From Polytrichum commune (Eukaryota; Streptophyta; Polytrichopsida; Polytrichales; Polytrichaceae), in the NCBI GenBank assembly GCA_950295325.1, contig OX485808.1, forward strand, positions 38,589,180-38,646,526: a stretch of 57,347 nucleotides of DNA. Reading direction: 5' to 3'. Within the stretch, counting starts at the first letter, position 1, and the number at the start of each line of letters is the position of its first letter. The position numbers and the translations under genes were made by a program. Of this stretch, positions 45,276 to 54,842 are shown piece after piece. A model generated the notes under the pieces. That model was not told the DNA's origin and did no database searches. It saw only the letters and a program-made list of their open reading frames with translations.

Positions 45276-46070
45276 TTATCCAATTGCATCATCCTTGGGT
45301 TTTTTATGTTTTGATTGATATCGTCGAACAACCCGCGTGGGTTTCACTTTTATTGTTGAATCTATTGTCAAACTTGTGTTTTTCCCTTCTTTGAGTGTAT
45401 TGGATCCATCCCGAGCACTATTCAAATCTAAGTCTACCACTTTTTCTTCAAACTCATTATCTGACGTACGGTTCAAACTGCTTGATTCTTCGTGATCTTC
45501 AACATTTGGTGTTACGTTGCCCAACACATTTGAATTTCTTTTTAAACTCGATTCATCTTTAGTGATTCCCTCATGATACCAAAAAGGGTTCACACACATG
45601 TTGGATGTGTTGCTATTGCCTTGAATCTCAAGAAAATTCCCTTTGTCATATGAGGTTTCACCTAGACTTGAAGGGACTACCTCTACCAAATGTTGTGGCT
45701 CTTTGTGTCTTTCAACCCAATCAATCGTGCATTGATGTAATTTGGGAGATTGGCTCACGTAACCTAAAATATGAGATTGTCTGAAGTCAGAAGCAATTCT
45801 CTTTGACCGAAATTGGTTTTTCCCTATCAACTCATCTTGAATTGCTTCCATGTTACATGATGTTGAAGATGAGTTGCATTCACTAATTTTTTTACTCTTG
45901 TGTTCAATTTCCAATCTATCATCAACTGCAAACCTAACTCTTTTCATGGATTTTCGATTCGTTTGTCCATCTTTCACAATGCATGCCTCCAATTTTTTGG
46001 GGGTTGTAAGTTGACTCTCATCTTTATTTTTTACTTCCAAGTTGTTTTCACATTCACCTGAAGATGCCAT
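45276..46070 (-). CDS. TSSC4-like protein, C-terminal part; diverged inverted duplicate
   Basis: An open frame of 264 codons from ATG at 46,070 to a stop at 45,276, equivalent to exon 3 of the TSSC4 gene at 50,850-53,315. Matching landmarks occur in the same order: MKRVRFAVDD (there GKRVRFAMDE); HILGYVSQSPKLHQCTIDW (there RVPDHVRNPSKYIHYTIDW); VNPF (FNPL); NVLGN (KVLGM); and the C-terminal VVRRYQSK ending in IG (IPRRYRTK ending in VG). An acceptor TCTTCAG|G at 46,057/46,058 is placed exactly like that of exon 3. The core motif has lost the conserved VPD and NPSKY residues. The long open frame despite strong divergence suggests past or present selection, but no exon 1 was found. It may be a pseudogene or a truncated gene. 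Confidence 0.6.
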   Translation of the reverse strand: MASSGECENNLEVKNKDESQLTTPKKLEACIVKDGQTNRKSMKRVRFAVDDRLEIEHKSKKISECNSSSTSCNMEAIQDELIGKNQFRSKRIASDFRQSHILGYVSQSPKLHQCTIDWVERHKEPQHLVEVVPSSLGETSYDKGNFLEIQGNSNTSNMCVNPFWYHEGITKDESSLKRNSNVLGNVTPNVEDHEESSSLNRTSDNEFEEKVVDLDLNSARDGSNTLKEGKNTSLTIDSTIKVKPTRVVRRYQSKHKKPKDDAIG

Positions 46071-46798
46071 TCCCAATCTTTCAATCACTTACCTTGTGTT
46101 AAATTTTTTTAAATAAATTAGTGCAACAAAGTGACTCTCACATGTTTCAAAGCATGTTATGCAATAAAATAAACTTAATATGATTGTTGAATGAATTAAA
46201 CTAACTTGCATGCATCAATTGATGTTTGTAATATGTGCTTAAGGTGTATTCATCATTTGCAAGTTTTATGTTTATCACAACTCATGCCTCAATCATATGA
46301 TGGCATACACTTACTTGGGTAACACAATGATCCAAATTCATTGTACGTCACCCAAGCAATTCAACACTCTTGTCATGACCAAATTAGTTTGTGTTGATTT
46401 TGACCTAGAACTTAAAACATACACTTGAAATGACCACGTTCTTCAGGTACGTGTGAGAGAAATGTACATGCAAATGCTACATTCAATACATTTTCATACA
46501 TAACTCTCTCGAATTAGTGCAATCTAGGGTATCAAAGCAAAATTTTACAACATGCTTTGCCTCGTTAGTTAGTACATTAAACCATTAGGGTTATTGCCTT
46601 ACACTCCAAACATGATTTCAAGGTGGTTAACATACAAGTGATGTTATTTACAAGACATGCATAAATTATTTTAAAAGTGAGTTGGACAAAAACGACATGG
46701 ATGTATCTCTGAAGTTGACGAAGAAGACTATGGGTGATCTTTATCATTTGTGGCTATTGAAATCCCAAAATATAATTGAAAGAGTGTAATGAATTTAC

Positions 46799-46905
46799 CA
46801 TCTCCACCATCAATGTCCATAGCATCTGATTCATTTGCATCTTTGAGTGACATATTTTCAACCATACTAGCATCTGCATTTGTTGCATGAAATTCTTCCA
46901 TGTTT
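46799..46905 (-). pseudogene. Exon 2 3'-end remnant of the TSSC4-like duplicate
   Basis: On the minus strand it reads EFHATNADASMVENMSLK and DANESDAMDIDGGD, followed by G|GTAAAT at 46,799. The same position in the intact gene reads ELKECPAGNGDANVGEQ, then SKNEDAMEIDGD and G|GTAAGT. Exon order, donor position and split-glycine phase are therefore conserved, with an intron of 741 bp to the exon 3 equivalent. Upstream of this segment the frame is closed by a stop, and no counterpart of the FGTSLNLITPLP part is visible. Exon 2 is therefore damaged or shortened. Confidence 0.6.
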
Positions 46906-49550
46906 CTATGCCTTGTGAAATATCATAGCATCTTCTTGGTCCTTTACATTCTCGTGCATATGTCAATTAACCGTACTTGCACCTTGCACAGTCACCAACA
47001 AAATTCTTAGCAAATCTTAAGGAAAATACTCTAGCATGGACTTTGAGCACAATTCAATTGTTCTTGAATGGCTCACAACCTCCTTGAATTTGGATACAAA
47101 ATACCTTGTACTTTTATATATTCACATAGAAAGAATCCACAAATTGTATATAATTTATCAAAGCATGTCATAATGTTAAGAAACTCTAACTTTATGCTAC
47201 GATAGAAAACAAAACCATGTTGGTATGATATACGTGATCCAATATTTAACCCACTTACTTGTAAACACAACAAAAATAACTACATGCCTCATGGGATTCT
47301 CGCCTAAGTTAAAATGTTGGAAGCTAGTGTTGTTGTTGAAAATATTACGAACAACATGTATTAGCTACTATAGGATGTAAGCATGATGCACAACCACGTT
47401 ATTATCTTGCAATGCATCCATATTGAGTTGGAAGCTCTCCAAAGGCGCTCTTCCACTTGCTAATAAGCGTGGCAAATTTATGGAAATTTACAACATGAAC
47501 ATGTTCCAAAGAAATTGATGTATACATGTGATCCTAATGCAATTGGTTCGTGCGTTTTTAATGGCACAATCATACAAGTCAAGCTTTCTTCATTGCAAGC
47601 CACAATGATTCATAAGTTTAACCCTCGTGTTATTTATGATCAATGACAATATTGTAACATGCACTATTTGTAAACCCACAACAATTGCAATCCATAATAC
47701 ATGCTTTTAATTAAAACCTTGAGTGGTCATTGGTGTGGCCAAAAGCTAAAGCAATGATTTGAGGCAAGGAGTTACCTTGCACACTCTTTTGTTGCGTCAT
47801 CATCCATGTACAAAGCTTAACAACATAGTTCAAAAAACTTGACATTTCACATGTGACCTAATATACTTTTAACATTCTTGAGCCTGTGTAATTGTCTCCC
47901 TCAAAAAAGGAAGTGATAGTGTCCCTCGTCCATATCTTTGGGCCCACAATCCAAAACATGACCAATCTTCAACTTAGTACATAGCATGTTCATGGTTAAT
48001 GTTGATGGCAAATTTCGACCAACTTTGGTTTGTATGGCAATTTCAAATCAAAAGGACCAACTATCCATCTTGCCTACCACCTCATTACCGCTTCCTCTGA
48101 CAAATGTCACGGTATTGAGACACTCAGTTAGAGTTATGCAATGTTGTAACTTCCTACTTAGAATGCAAGTTTCTACTAATCAAGTTGTTTGTGTTGAATA
48201 AAACCAAAAAAACCTATTTGACATGTGTTGGTAAAAGGTACAATTTATAGTAAAAAAGGTAAAAGCATTGGGTGATTCTAGATTTAGTGACACTTAATAC
48301 CATAATCTCATATAAAATGGAGCAATTTCCATATACTAGTTGACCTTGCCCAACACAAGCCATTTGGCAGTCTACCTTCCTACTTACCTATTAACTATGG
48401 TTCCCTTATGTGGGTCTATGGTGCCACGTCATGCACTAATCAGGGTCCAATTGCACTTCAATGACGTGCGTGCATATATGACTGGCAAGCATATGCCTAA
48501 TATGTAATTTCTCAAATCCTAGACATAACATTATTCATCGATGTGGGTCCTGATAATACAATAGTGAGATGTTGGGAGTTCAATCTACACTTGTGATTCC
48601 ATGCATAGTTTTTTTTGAGAATTCCAATGTTTTATTATGAGGGCCTACAAAACGAGAACTGAACGCTAAGTGATGTTATGGATAACTTGGGCATTGTGTA
48701 TAACATATGCAAAACATTTGAACAAGTGAGCTTGATTTTTTTTAATGTACCTTCAAAAATTAAGATACTAGTTGAAGATGTTGAAATCCTTAACGTGATG
48801 AACACGTGCATTGATACTATGTGAGTTACAAGCTAGTATGTTACTTGTACTTAGAGATGCCATATATATGATTTAAAATAATAATAATAATGTGACATTT
48901 AGCGTAGCACATTGGAGTACTTGAGATGAAAATTGTACATTTTAATATGCAAGAGAAACATATAATTGAACATACTAATACCAAGTGCCGTGTGTTACCA
49001 CTTGTGATAAACTTGTTGACCATTTTGTATCCTAGACATAAACCTCATAATACTATTGAGCACACTGATGCTAAGATATTAATAAGCACACTTATACCAG
49101 ATGTCATGTGATTACAATAATGATAATAAGGATGTTGATCATGAGTGTAACCTACACATAGGCCTCATAATAGGATAAGTGACACTATTAGACCAATCAC
49201 TCTAAATACCATGGCTAGGATAGTGATGCACACTGATACTTTTTGGAACCTCCAAAAAACCAACAAATGAAATAAAAAATATGTCTAAAAAAGTGTAATA
49301 AAAAAAAGGAGAAGTACGCCAGAGACACCACATAACCGATCGCCCATCCAAGAGCAGAAGGACTATTAAAAATTCATCCAGATTTCCATTCCCATGGATG
49401 TGGTATCATCCATAGTTCCCAGATTTCGTTCACGAGCTTATCGGTTATGGATGATAACCAGGTTCGTAGAATATGGATGACATCCACTCTCCTCTCGTTG
49501 GTTATCTAGTCCAAAGCGAGTGAATAAGCAAGCAAAATTGAAGACAGGGG
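46906..49550. other. Gene-free spacer between the TSSC4-like copy and the TSSC4 gene
   Basis: Searched for the missing exon 1 of the TSSC4-like copy (a MEDSF-x-RVD-type start and acidic region) on the minus strand; nothing recognisable was found. It contains family F MITE copy 3 and an (AAT)n run near 48,876. An inverted repeat GGTATCATCCATAG / GGTTATGGATGATAACC surrounds 49,402-49,460. Confidence 0.4.
48130..48277. repeat. Small MITE family F, copy 3
   Basis: The left end AGAGTTATGCAATGTTGTAA and right end GCATTGGGTGATTC are eroded inverses of the same type as 8347-8492 and 19,686-19,830. It is followed by a family B-like terminus AGTGACACTTAATACC. Confidence 0.45.
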
Positions 49551-50849
49551 GAAGCTCCTGGCCATGGCGATTTTCACCAGCAGTAAGTTAGCTATGGCCA
49601 TGGCCATGGCCAGCACGACCTAGGAAGCCGCTGCCACTGCTGCGGCTGGAGGAGTCATCGACTCACCATCTCCACGGCGTCGGCACGTGGACATCTGAGA
49701 GGTGTTCTTTCTCTCTTGAACTTGACAATCCAAACAAGAAACAAAATATCGACATTCTTAAGTTGTTGTTCGATTCTTGGTGGCTCGCGTTTCTAGGTCA
49801 GGGTTTCAGGGCCGCACAAGGGCTTCAGGTTCGAGTCACCGTCTGCTCGGAGGTTTTGGCTCCTAGGTTATCGTTCCTCCGGTCTCAGTCTCTTCGTTGC
49901 CCTGCTCTTCGGGTGGTTCTCAGTGTTGTCGAGGGCGAGGAATTCGCACTTTGTGTCGTCAAGCTGGTTCTGGAAATTAAGGTTCAGGTCCCGACCATTA
50001 TTAGGTTTTTTTTTGTGTGCCGAAGAGTGTCGGTAGATGTAAGATTTGCATGATTAGGTTTGGAGTCGGTGCAGTGCGTGTCTGTATAGATTTTTCTTTG
50101 ACGGGGCGAAGTTTCTGACTCTTATTTTGAGTGGTTGAGAAGTTTCGTGTGTTTTCCTTTGAGGTACTGGAGTCTAATGTACGCAAGAAGTGCTAGATTT
50201 CTACTTGTATTGTGTTGGCCAGAGTGGTCAAGTGCATATATGTGCAAATAATTTTGAGCTTTCCTTTTGTGAGACAATTGAGAGAAGCGTATTAGGTCTT
50301 TGTGTTTGTACATTGAACTGTTATAGAGAGGCACACTGGAACATGTGCTGGTGTGTGTGAATTCCTAAAGGACTGTAAATTTGAAGTTTTGCCCTCCGAG
50401 GGCTTGACTTTTTGATATTCATATCGAGTTTGCATATTAGGTCACGTGTTATATGTGGTTGCGTGCATTTCCTCTGCTGTTGAGATATCTTTCCTCAGGG
50501 TTGAGTTCATTGCGTGTGCTTGTCGATAGTTATGATCATTGTCTGCACTCTTGATCATGAGCATCATAAGTGATGTGGTGATCTGGTGATCTGGATTGGT
50601 GACTTGGCTGATTAATCTGTCCATGTGGATTGTACTAGGCAGGAAAAGGAAGCACAATTACTTGAGGGAAAGGAAATTGGTGCAATTGAGAACCACACAG
50701 GTGCTCTGGTGGTCCTGCAAAAGCGATTTTTTCCCCTTTTTCCCCTTTTTCCTCATCATCTGGTATGTAATAGAGCAATTTATCAGAGCAGTGCTACTGA
50801 GAAGAAACCTTTCCTACACTGCTTCTGGAGATTTTTGCAAAGGGTAAGC
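49551..50849 (+). promoter_or_regulatory. Likely promoter / 5' UTR region of the TSSC4 gene
   Basis: Composition rises in GC at about 49,550. ATGGCGATTTTCACCAGCA is followed by a consensus donor GTAAGTT (about 49,583). Tandem ATGGCC units (49,594-49,612) follow, then acceptor-like TTTCTAG and CTTCAG sites near 49,797-49,830. This pattern suggests a spliced 5' leader, but no exon chain could be fixed. The frame leading to the start codon at 50,850 contains no earlier ATG. A separate small gene here cannot be excluded. Confidence 0.35.
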
Positions 50850-53315
50850 ATGGAGGATTCGTTTAAATGCCGCGTTGATGAGACTTTTGGTGCTCTTTTT
50901 GGCCCTGCCAGCAATGGGGGAGCACAGTTTTGGAGTGTAAGAGAGAGCTCTATGGCCAGTGACAGAGCAGAGGCAGGGGCAGTAAGAGAGGTAGAAAGTA
51001 GTGGCAGTGATGGTGATGAGGATAATGGCATAAGATACGAGAACTTCCTGAAGTTAGAGAGGTCAAAGCGGCGTGGTCGGCGTCGCCACGGGGAGCACTT
51101 GGAAGCAGAAGTCTATGGACAAGAAGATTTAGAGGAATTGGAAAGTGAAGAAGAAGAGGATGATGAGGAAGAAGGAAAACGATATGGTAAACGGAATAAG
51201 AGAGGACAAGAACATGCAGAAGTAGAAAGTGTCTCTGCAAGGAATAGGGGGATGGGAGAAGACGATGTAGATAATGATGAAGAAAGTGTTGTGCGAGCGG
51301 TTTCTCTCGTTGATGAAGATCCAGAGGAAGAGGCGCGGCAGATGCGACTGTTGGTGGGTATGGATTGTACTTTAGACTTTGAGGTAAACTTTTCTGTACG
51401 TGGCTTTGAATCTTGATGTTTTCTATGTGATTTCTGCAATCTGAATATATGATTTCTTGTATATGGTGGAAATGAATCCTACGGTAGTTTGTGTGCACCA
51501 GAGCAGTGAAGCTTGAATTTACCGAAACTCCTGACTGATGAGCTTTCAGTTTCCCTATCTGTTGTGTTTTGGAGATTCCCTGTAATGCATGAGGTAGCAT
51601 GATGATATGGAGTGTTTCTTATGATTAAAAGGCTTTAAACATTTTAGTAATTGTATTGGTATCATCTAAAGATACCAATGAATGCTTCTAGGCACTTCTT
51701 TGGACACTGAACATCTCTTGGACACGGAATATCTTAAATTGAAAACATGGTTAAGTAGTTTCCTTTCTTTGCTAGATTGACCTAAGGTTTTGCTACAGAA
51801 TGCTAATATGCATCCTGGGGATGGTTGCAGGAAGAGGAGGATGAGTATGACAAAGTAGCAGTGGGAAGTGAAGGAATCGATGACCGATTATTTATGGGTC
51901 AGATAAGAGACTTTGGAACAAGTCTCAACCTTATAACTCCTCTGCCAACCTCTTTTGATGAAGTTCGTCAAGTACGTCGTGATGCACGCGCCAATCATGA
52001 AGCTGCATTGGCACGGTTAGAGGAGGATGATCGTCAAGCTGCTAACATGATGGCCGATGAGTCCTCCAAAGCTCTTGTTGATACTTTTGGAATAGGATCA
52101 GAGCTGAAGGAATGTCCTGCAGGAAATGGAGATGCTAATGTAGGTGAGCAATTGCCACCTAGCAAGAATGAGGATGCCATGGAAATTGATGGGGATGGTA
52201 AGTTATTTCTCACTTGCAATTTCCATCAAACTGTATCCCAAGTGTATCATACTAGACCTTATTTGGAGTATACGTGTTTTTGTTCAGTTAATTTTATTAC
52301 TGTTTTCATATTCTGGGTACATGCTTCTGGACACCATATTCTTGAACCTTCTTAATGTTTTAGTGAAGGTCGAAGCACTTGGTACTTCCCACTTTTACAA
52401 AACATGTGTCAAGACGAAGGGCATGCTCTTTTCTAGGTCAAGCTACAGAGAAGTGGTCTTGTGGTTAGTTCTAAAAATGGTTTGTTTGGGTACTATTTTA
52501 CAGAGTAACTTTTGAGAGCTACTACTGATGTTGCATTTGACTTCTCAGGTTCACCAAAGGAGGAGGCAATCCATGTAGACAAAAATCAGACACAGGATGT
52601 AGTTACTGCACCTCTAGTTCCTTCTTGTGTGCATGATGGAAAAAAACGCAAATCTGGCAAGAGAGTCAGGTTTGCAATGGATGAGGATGTAGGGATTGAT
52701 TCCAGGGTTGGGATAAGTAGTACGACTGAATCAGTAGTATCTTACACCTCGACTATGAGTATCATCCCAGAAGTGGATCAACAGAGTGGAGGACAAATGA
52801 AGATCCCATTGTCAAACAGATACAGCCGAGTCCCAGATCACGTAAGAAACCCATCGAAGTATATCCACTACACCATTGATTGGTCAGAAGTGGATGATGA
52901 ACAGCAAAACATGGCAGCATTCTGTGCCTTTAAGGGACCAACTTCAGTATTAACTGATACAGTTTCTGACAAGCAAGAGGAGGTGGTGGTAGCAAACAAT
53001 CCAGGCCCTGTTGAGTCAGCAAAAATTAGCTTCAACCCTCTTGTGTCATCCCGGGTGGCCAATGGTAAGGATGATGTATCCAAGAGGGGTACCAAAGTTT
53101 TGGGAATGGAAGTATCAGGGCTCATACATCAAGTTGGTCCAGTGAATATTATTGCAAACTTTGAAACAGATGTCAGCCAAGGAGAACCAAAGGCTTCAGA
53201 AGACGATCATGACGCAAGTACACCAAGTGAGAGGGGCGGAGGAGAGAAGCTAGGCAGGATCCCTAGACGGTATAGAACTAAAGGCTACGACTCTGAGGAT
53301 ATTGAAGTAGGGTAA
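50850..53315 (+). CDS. TSSC4: TSSC4-family protein (U5 snRNP/tri-snRNP assembly factor family)
   Basis: Three coding exons, 50850-51383, 51831-52197 and 52549-53315, with GT-AG introns and consistent phases; 555 residues plus TAA. The start is the first ATG in its frame. The N-terminus MEDSFKCRVDETFGALFG resembles the family N-terminal motif. A Glu/Asp-rich stretch lies at about 92-110 (EELESEEEEDDEEEG), and basic RSKRRGRRR comes just before it. A conserved helix-like segment IDDRLFMGQIRDFGTSLNLI spans the start of exon 2. GKRVRFAMDED is at about 337-347, and the family core RVPDHVRNPSKYIHYTID at about 394-411. In animals TSSC4 acts as a chaperone in U5 snRNP and tri-snRNP formation; a nuclear splicing role here is inferred from family membership. 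Most of the protein looks disordered. An inverted partial paralogue lies 4.8 kb upstream. Confidence 0.85.
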
Positions 53316-53783
53316 TTGCAATCTGGTGTGAACACATTGGATCAGAATCTACAACACAGTGAAACAGAAGTTCAGCATTATGAACAGAAATTCTGTGCCC
53401 ATGATTAGCTTCTGTTCCAGGTAGATATCCTTTTCTTCACTCGCATCAAGATCCCTGGAGTTTGGGTAGGTATGAGCACATGTACAGAGCAACCTCACCC
53501 TTCCAGGCTCCTTTACTCATTTATTAGCCTTGTTTAGAGACATTCTTACAAATTTCTGAAATTTCTAAAAATTGAGTGTAAATAGTTTCTACCTTTTGTA
53601 TCCTTCTCTGGAGTCTCTCAAATTCGGATCTGGAGAAGATTTTGGAACATTGGCTTTTTCCAAAGCACATTAACTAGAAATTCTCTTGATTGCACCTCCA
53701 AGTGTGCACATGGTTCTCATTTGTACACATCCTACAATGTTGTTGCAAGATGTTTTACTGTGCAGAGGAAAGAATGCAAGTGC

Positions 53784-53789
53784 AATAAA
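53784..53789 (+). terminator. Candidate polyadenylation signal of the TSSC4 gene
   Basis: AATAAA lies about 470 bp after the stop codon, within GCAATAAAGTTTAATAC, and is preceded by TGTAAA-type elements near 53,577. Plant polyadenylation signals are loose, so this is only the best match. Confidence 0.4.
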
Positions 53790-54194
53790 GTTTAATACAA
53801 ATACATCATAAATGTGACTTAGCTGCTACATCAGGGTTTGAGAAGGACAGTTGATGGGCTAAACAGAGTCCGGGGATTTCTGTAGAGAAAACGGATAATT
53901 TCCTAGCTTCTAGGAGGTGGCTCGGATTTTTTCAAATTTTACCCGGAAGTGGGCCTAGAGAGTGCAAATTTTATTGGTTGATATCCCCATTTCCTAATGT
54001 ATTTAGGCAATTAGCTGACATTTCTTTTTTCATTTATCCAGTGTTTAAATGTTTAAAATGGGGCTGGTTTTGTATTTTGGTGGTGGATGTTTATTCCCTC
54101 CCCATTTTTTTCCCTTCAAGTTTCGTTTTCATTCAATCCCTTTTCTTTCTTTTTCAAGTGTTCAGGGTTAAAGAATGTTGGCATTCACTCTCTA

Positions 54195-54290
54195 ATTTTT
54201 TTTTTGTCTAAATAATATCCTTAGTAGGAGTTGAACCTGGCAAAGCCCCTACCATCTTAGGGCCAAGGATGTAGCCTTAATCAAATACAA
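54195..54290 (-). mobile_element. Possible second type of tRNA-derived SINE
   Basis: On the minus strand, an A-box-like AAGGCTACATCCTTGG is followed about 25 nt later by a perfect B box GGTTCAACTCC (plus coordinates 54,227-54,237), and then by TTATTTAGACAAAAAAAAAA. It is unrelated in body sequence to the 14.6/32.4 kb SINE. Only one copy is in the window, so boundaries are uncertain and chance similarity is possible. Confidence 0.4.
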
Positions 54291-54339
54291 GATCCACAAA
54301 GGGTCCACGTATTTTCTGGAGGCTGGTTAGTATTGAAAG

Positions 54340-54842
54340 TCACGAAGTTTGTGTACCATTGCTGTTACTACCAATTGCCCCAAATGAACAAAACACATCA
54401 CTCACACTCGGTGTACTGGGAGAATTCAAATAAGAAGATGGATTAACATACAAAAAATGGTATTTACTGTCACTCTTCCAAAGTGGGATAGTGTGACTGA
54501 TAATGTCATCTACCCCCTCCTCTGGCCCTTCCAAGGCAATTTGCAGCATTGCCTTGAGATTCTTACTGCCCAACCTATTTCTAGTTTTAGTCTTGACCAA
54601 ATTTTGCACACTAAAAGCACGCTCACATGTCGTTGTAGAAGCACATTGCACATGAGCTAACTCTGCAAGAATGAGGAGGTTGGGGAATTAGTTATCAGGC
54701 CCCACAAATCCCTAAAATTCTTATCCCCCCATTCCGTAGTGCATTGAAGTTTAAAGGCTAAAAATTCACGCTTACATGCTGCATGGTCCACAAGAGGGGG
54801 GAGTTTGAAACTTCCATGTGAGCGGTAACTCCAACTATGCAT
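54340..54842 (-). pseudogene. hAT transposase C-terminal dimerisation remnant
   Basis: The minus-strand reading contains DHAACKREFLAFKLQ, then after a frameshift near 54,660-54,680 LAELAHVQCASTTTCERAFS and VQNLVKTKTRNRLG, then LKAMLQIALEGPEEGVDDII. The CERAFS...K.K.RNRL...L..ML.I pattern is the hAT C-terminal dimerisation motif. The rest of the transposase (DDE domain, BED finger) is not present upstream within recognisable distance. About 165 codons are left of an enzyme normally several times longer. It is inactive. Confidence 0.85.

Noticed and set aside
49763-50053. 96-residue open frame as a separate gene
   Set aside because: No recognisable motifs; position and splice-like signals fit the TSSC4 5' leader better, though this is not proven.
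50950-51600. 216-residue minus-strand open frame rich in Leu/His/Pro/Ser
   Set aside because: It is a shadow of the acidic, repeat-rich TSSC4 exon 1 and intron 1; no domain and no splice logic.
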